Below are positions 60,559 to 64,000 of a stretch of DNA of 64,000 nucleotides, in pieces (the stretch's first letter is position 1; every line of letters starts with the position of its first letter). The stretch is taken from contig CAZQUE010000018.1 of NCBI GenBank assembly GCA_964596185.1, positions 5,512-69,511 on the forward strand. Direction: 5' to 3'. A model generated the notes under the pieces. It searched no databases, had not been told where the DNA came from, and worked only from the letters and a program-made list of their open reading frames with translations. Position numbers and translations under genes: made by a program. The DNA is from DYKG01 sp964596185. Its GTDB lineage: Bacteria > Muiribacteriota > Ozemobacteria > Ozemobacterales > Ozemobacteraceae.

Positions 60559-62265
60559 ATGGGCTTCAATTTTACACAACTTACGCCGTTTATATTGGCA
60601 GTGGCCGGGACAGCTTTTTTTCTGCTGATTGCGCGTGCGGTTTTTTCGCGCCTGAGCTTTGATCTTGGCCGTGGCAGCTACGTTGGTGGTTTGCCCCAGC
60701 TTGGCGCGTTATTTGGGCTGCTGTGCCTCACCAGCATCGGCAATTTCAGCCCGCAATTCATCGCCTTGCTCCTAACCTCTTTTTTTCTGGCAATTGTCGG
60801 GCTGCTCGATGATCTGAAAAAGATAACCGGGGCGCAAATGATGCTGCTGATTCTTTTATTGAACGCACTTTACTCATATCAAATCGGGCTAAAGGCGGAG
60901 CAGGTCATCAATGCGACTGCCTGGTGCGGGCTTATCTTCGTCTGTCTTAAAATCGCGTCTCTGGTTTATGAAATGCCATTCATTCTTACTGCCACGAGCG
61001 CTTTAACGATTCTCATATACTTCACCAGAGAAAATCGCCATATCGAAAGTCTTTTGCTGACCTGGGCGTTGCTGGCCTGGGCCATAGTTTTTCTTTTCTA
61101 CTCTTCTAGTGGCAAAAGAGCTTTAACCGGCAGCAGCGGCCTTGCCGCAACAGCGTTACTGATCGGCAGCGTTTCGTTTTTGGAAAACACCGGACGATTA
61201 ATGCTTTTTGCCATGCTGATTCCGTCGATGGTCATCGGTTTTCCGGTTTTGCTGCTGAGCATTTTGCTGATCGGCTCATATTTCGGCAATCGGCTGCATC
61301 AGCGGCAAAGTCGCCGCGAACGTCTTTTCAACTGGTCGCTCGAGCGCGAGAAAACGGTAGTATTCTCAGGAATGATATTTTTCTGCCTGAACTTTCTTGG
61401 CCTGCTGGTTGTTTTGAATGCGCCATGGTATGGCTATTTCGCTCTGTTCGTTTTACTGCTGGCCTCTCTGGTCGGTTTCTTTCGAACCTTTGCCCGCAAA
61501 GAGACTTTGGCAATCAAAGAAGAGCCTGATCGGGTCGAAATCATGGAGCAATGGGTCGATGCCGTAACCCCTGACGATGTTCTGCAGAGGGTTATCGAGC
61601 ATCAGAAAAACGGCAAAGGGCTTTCCCACATCATCACCGCCGATTCTCTTGCTCTATTGCGCTGCCTCGAGGAAGAGCGTTTCGGCAATGTCATGCGACG
61701 CGCCGAGCTGGTCGTCCCAGATGGCGCGGGCATTGTCTGGGCATCTGACTTTCTTGGCTGTCCCCTGCCCGGACGGGTTCCAGGTGTGGCGTTGGTCGAT
61801 CAGCTTTGCTCTATGGCCGAAAAGAATGGCCTGCGGATCTATTTTTTAGGTGGAAAACCCGGTATTGCCGAGAAAGCCGTAGAGAAGATGCGGCAAAAAT
61901 ATCCCCAGCTGCCGGTTGCAGGTTTCGCACACGGATACTTCAAAGCTGAAAGCAGCGAAGAAGAGCAAATCATGCGCCAGATCATCGAAGCCAAAACCGA
62001 TATTCTGCTTGTGGCGTTGGGTGTTCCGGGCCAGGAATGGTTCATCAGTCGCTTTCGCCTGACCGGGCACAAATGCGCGGCTGTGGGAGTCGGCGGCAGC
62101 TTCGATGTTATTTCAGAGACATTGCCCCGCGCACCAGGCTGGATGCAGCAATTCGGCATCGAATGGCTTTTCCGGCTTTGGCTGGAGCCTTTCCGAATCG
62201 GGCGCATAGCAAAAATACCTGCATTCGTACTGCAGGTATTTCGCTACAAGTGGAACAGGGAATAA
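60559..62265 (+). CDS. fusion of degenerate WecA/MraY-like membrane domain and TagA/WecG glycosyltransferase
   Basis: 568 residues. The first 320 form about ten membrane helices resembling the WecA/MraY family. GLLDDLKKITG retains the Asp pair (84-85). The usual NxxDGxDGLA is TGSSGLA (190-196), both Asp lost, and the HIHH-type loop reads LHQRQSRRE. Transferase activity of this half is therefore unlikely; it may bind polyprenyl lipid or anchor. Residues about 330-560 are a GT26 (WecG/TagA/CpsF) domain with ITADSLALL, VVPDGAGIVWASDFLG, GVALVDQL, IYFLGGKPG, and GVGGSFDVISE. That domain adds ManNAc-type sugars to lipid-linked intermediates. Sits at the end of the sugar region. Confidence 0.85.
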   Translation: MGFNFTQLTPFILAVAGTAFFLLIARAVFSRLSFDLGRGSYVGGLPQLGALFGLLCLTSIGNFSPQFIALLLTSFFLAIVGLLDDLKKITGAQMMLLILLLNALYSYQIGLKAEQVINATAWCGLIFVCLKIASLVYEMPFILTATSALTILIYFTRENRHIESLLLTWALLAWAIVFLFYSSSGKRALTGSSGLAATALLIGSVSFLENTGRLMLFAMLIPSMVIGFPVLLLSILLIGSYFGNRLHQRQSRRERLFNWSLEREKTVVFSGMIFFCLNFLGLLVVLNAPWYGYFALFVLLLASLVGFFRTFARKETLAIKEEPDRVEIMEQWVDAVTPDDVLQRVIEHQKNGKGLSHIITADSLALLRCLEEERFGNVMRRAELVVPDGAGIVWASDFLGCPLPGRVPGVALVDQLCSMAEKNGLRIYFLGGKPGIAEKAVEKMRQKYPQLPVAGFAHGYFKAESSEEEQIMRQIIEAKTDILLVALGVPGQEWFISRFRLTGHKCAAVGVGGSFDVISETLPRAPGWMQQFGIEWLFRLWLEPFRIGRIAKIPAFVLQVFRYKWNRE

Positions 62266-62282
62266 AACCCTTACACCAAGGC

Positions 62283-63218
62283 TTATTCTTTGCCGGCCTG
62301 GTCTTTGGTGAGACGGTCAGAAAGTTTGTTCATGCTGTCTTTGAATTCCTGGGCGGGAACGGCAAGAACGATGCGGGCAAGGTTCTTTTTGTCGTCCTGA
62401 ACGGTGGCTTTTTTGAGCAATTCGGTGAATTCAGGCACAGAAGCGGTCCAGCCTTTGAAAGCATCGAGGAAGTTCTGCATGCCCTGAATGAATTCAGGCA
62501 GTTCTTTGGCTTTTTCGACAAGGCCGGTGAATACGAGAATGAATTCTTTATCGTAATCGACGCTGAAAAAACCTGATTTCATTTTATTGAGGCCGGTTAC
62601 CGGGACTTTAACGCGATCGTTCCAGTTTTCGCCGGCGACGACTGCGCCCCACATATTGGCTTTAGTGTCGACTTTGCTCATCAGGTGAGCAAAGGCTTTG
62701 TCTTTTTCGATGCTCTTGGCTTTGCCCTTCTGAACCAGGGCGATTTGCTTGAGAACGGCTTCAGGACCAAATGCAACCGTATTTTTATTAACGAATACCA
62801 TATTGGCATTTTCGTTTTGGGCATTTTTTACGGCCTGCAGTCCTTCGATTTCAGAAACCTGGAATTTTTTAGAGATTTCTTTATCGGTCTGAATAAGCTC
62901 AGAGATCTTGGCTACGTCGAAGTTACCGGTAACGATGATTCCTGATTTCTGGCTATTGGTAAGGAAGATGGTAACGTCATTGATGTCTTTGGCTGGCTCG
63001 ATGCCGGCGCGTTTGTAGAAATCGGCATAATCATTGCCGGAATTCTGCATTTTTTCATCGATGAGAGCTTTGAGCTCGGGCTGTTTAACGATCGAGGGCA
63101 AATCAAAATTGATGATCAGATAGGAATCCTGGGGGACCAGGGGCAGCTGGCCGGCGCTGAAAGCGGCAACACTGCAGAAAACCACCATGGCCAAGGTTAA
63201 AAGGGCGCGTAATTTCAT
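62283..63218 (-). CDS. secreted protein of unknown function
   Basis: 311 residues from ATG 63218, with GGAGG about 8 bases before it; the longer frame to 63254 is not supported. Signal peptide MKLRALLTLAMVVFCSVAAFSA. The mature part starts with LPLVPQDSYLIINFDLPSIV and contains several repeats of a mixed alpha/beta unit (DVTIFLTNSQKSGIIVTGNFD, NANMVFVNKNTVAFGP). This resembles DUF3352-like exported proteins, but the assignment is weak. Its end lies 18 bases from the convergent glycosyltransferase stop. Function unknown. Confidence 0.75.
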   Translation of the reverse strand: MKLRALLTLAMVVFCSVAAFSAGQLPLVPQDSYLIINFDLPSIVKQPELKALIDEKMQNSGNDYADFYKRAGIEPAKDINDVTIFLTNSQKSGIIVTGNFDVAKISELIQTDKEISKKFQVSEIEGLQAVKNAQNENANMVFVNKNTVAFGPEAVLKQIALVQKGKAKSIEKDKAFAHLMSKVDTKANMWGAVVAGENWNDRVKVPVTGLNKMKSGFFSVDYDKEFILVFTGLVEKAKELPEFIQGMQNFLDAFKGWTASVPEFTELLKKATVQDDKKNLARIVLAVPAQEFKDSMNKLSDRLTKDQAGKE

Positions 63219-63405
63219 GTTTGTTCCTCCGGAAATTGTTATGTTTCTGTACACAGTTCAATTTTTGATTTTACGCCAGTGTCGGGTAAAGGTCAACGGT
63301 GTTCGATGTTTTTAACCATAGCATACGGGTAGCGCGACATGGGGCCGCCCGCAATCATTATCGTTGTTCATCAGCTTTGTTTATCAGAGTTGTTCATCAA
63401 CTTAT

Positions 63406-63468
63406 TTGTAAGGGTTCAAAATATTGAACCCTTACAATGAGTCCTTACAATGAGTCCTTACAATGAGC
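63406..63468. repeat. long perfect palindrome followed by three 13-bp tandem repeats
   Basis: TTGTAAGGGTTCAA (63406-63419), a 4-base loop and TTGAACCCTTACAA (63424-63437) form a perfect 14-bp stem. From 63430 the 13-mer CCTTACAATGAGT repeats three times (63430, 63443, 63456), partly overlapping the palindrome. This lies in the 387-base gap 63219-63605, which holds no other gene and must contain the promoter of the secreted protein at 62283. Confidence 0.8.
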
Positions 63469-63525
63469 CCTTACGGACAAGATGCTCTGAACGACTACAT
63501 CAAAAGAGGCAATTGAGGTATAAGA

Positions 63526-63553
63526 AAACCGCCGGGCAGATGCCCGGCGGTTT
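63526..63553 (-). terminator. intrinsic terminator of the outer-membrane protein gene
   Basis: A 12-bp stem AAACCGCCGGGC (63526-63537) with GCCCGGCGGTTT (63542-63553) around AGAT. On the minus strand it is followed by TCTTAT. It lies about 50 bases past the stop of the partial gene at 63606. Confidence 0.85.
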
Positions 63554-63605
63554 GATTGGCTATTAAGCCCGGTTGTTTAGCACAACCGTTTCAGTAAGTT
63601 CTAGA

Positions 63606-64000
63606 TTAGAACTGGCTGAAAATTTCGGCCCAGAACATGTTGTAGTCATAGTCGCTGTTGAGACCACGGCCAGCGCTGATTGCCTGCTGAGCAGGAGTTG
63701 CAACACCGTTAACCCAACCGGCTTTAACTGCATCACCAGTGAAATCAAATGCAGTGTAACCGAGTCTGATTCTGGTGTTTTCAGCAAGCTGATAGCGATA
63801 TTCGAAAGTGAATACCATAGCTTCTGCGTCAGAGATCATGAAGTTATTCCATCTGTCATAAGCAGTGTTAGCTTTATTTGCTACAGGAACTGCTGCTTTA
63901 GCACCGTCGCCAGCAAGATGTCTAGTCGCATCATTAGTTACAGAATCATCCATTTCATCCAGCCAGTCAGCGGCCAGTCTGAAATAATGCTTGCTGTTTC
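63606..64000 (-). CDS. outer-membrane beta-barrel protein, C-terminal part
   Basis: The frame continues to the window edge, giving about 131 residues of the C-terminus. Segments KHYFRLAADW, AMVFTFEYRYQLA, TRIRLGYTAFDFTG and YNMFWAEIFSQF alternate polar and hydrophobic residues as in membrane strands. The chain ends with Phe, the usual recognition residue for the BAM machinery. A porin-like or Riflebacteria-type OMP is likely. The start and most of the barrel lie outside the window. Confidence 0.75.
   Translation of the reverse strand, partial: NSKHYFRLAADWLDEMDDSVTNDATRHLAGDGAKAAVPVANKANTAYDRWNNFMISDAEAMVFTFEYRYQLAENTRIRLGYTAFDFTGDAVKAGWVNGVATPAQQAISAGRGLNSDYDYNMFWAEIFSQF

Overview
The window looks like a chromosomal stretch of a deep-branching, motile, Gram-negative-type bacterium of moderate GC. 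It carries a complete chemotaxis operon, a lipobox protein, a beta-barrel protein ending in Phe, NtrC/sigma-54 control, many secreted repeat proteins and a nonulosonic-acid (legionaminic-type) sugar cluster. The mixture of large SpoIIE-type phosphatases, PilZ, HEAT, TPR and ankyrin proteins resembles Candidatus Riflebacteria (Ozemobacteria). That placement is from general gene content only and is not proven. No rRNA, tRNA, CRISPR array, phage or transposase was recognised.

Layout. 0-3 kb: tail of a DUF2752 membrane protein and a secreted ankyrin protein. 3-7 kb: a heterodimeric ABC exporter preceded by a consensus promoter, a 23-codon leader ORF and an intrinsic terminator, i.e. a likely ribosome-controlled attenuator. 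7-13.6 kb: a secreted protein, then a lipoprotein and a small Gly/Lys-rich secreted protein behind a consensus sigma-54 promoter with two palindromic upstream sites. The divergent neighbour is a ZraS/HydH-like kinase and NtrC-type activator, so the locus reads as a self-contained signalling module. 13.6-21 kb (minus): slyX, two giant HAMP-SpoIIE phosphatases (one with a damaged metal site), an FKBP isomerase, rubredoxin and a CheW-like protein. 21-29.7 kb (plus): a two-PilZ c-di-GMP effector, rph-rdgB, a Lys-rich secreted protein, a possible RibK-like protein, a metallo-beta-lactamase-fold hydrolase, a HEAT protein and ftsH. 29.7-39.9 kb (minus): cheD-cheY-cheX-like-cheX-cheA-cheW-mcp-cheR-cheB plus two receiver proteins. 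39.9-40.9 kb: non-coding DNA with a tandem repeat. 40.9-49.7 kb (minus): DnaB-like ATPase-TPR-HEAT, then TolB-like propeller-RqcH-secreted protein. 49.8-62.3 kb: surface-sugar region with wecB, a glycosyltransferase, legB, legG, legI, two methyltransferases, legF, ptmE, a four-helix-bundle gene flanked by hexanucleotide arrays, a DUF4160/DUF2442 pair and a fusion of a degenerate WecA-like domain with a TagA/WecG glycosyltransferase. 62.3-64 kb (minus): a secreted protein and the end of an outer-membrane barrel gene.

How it fits together. PtmE (NDP-GlcN), LegB (4,6-dehydratase), LegG (hydrolysing 2-epimerase), LegI (synthase) and LegF (CMP activation) outline CMP-legionaminic acid synthesis, probably for flagellin or surface glycosylation in a motile cell. 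The aminotransferase and acetyltransferase steps are not in the window. WecB and the TagA/WecG domain point to ManNAc transfer to a lipid carrier. The chemotaxis set contains the CheB/CheR/CheD adaptation enzymes and two CheX-type phosphatases.

The most interesting signals are the sigma-54 module, the exporter attenuator, the degenerate WecA-TagA fusion, the intact/degenerate SpoIIE pair, the divergent DnaB operon and the hexamer-flanked four-helix gene. Several small items were found by reading the bases directly: rubredoxin, the leader peptide, the partial terminal genes and the repeats.
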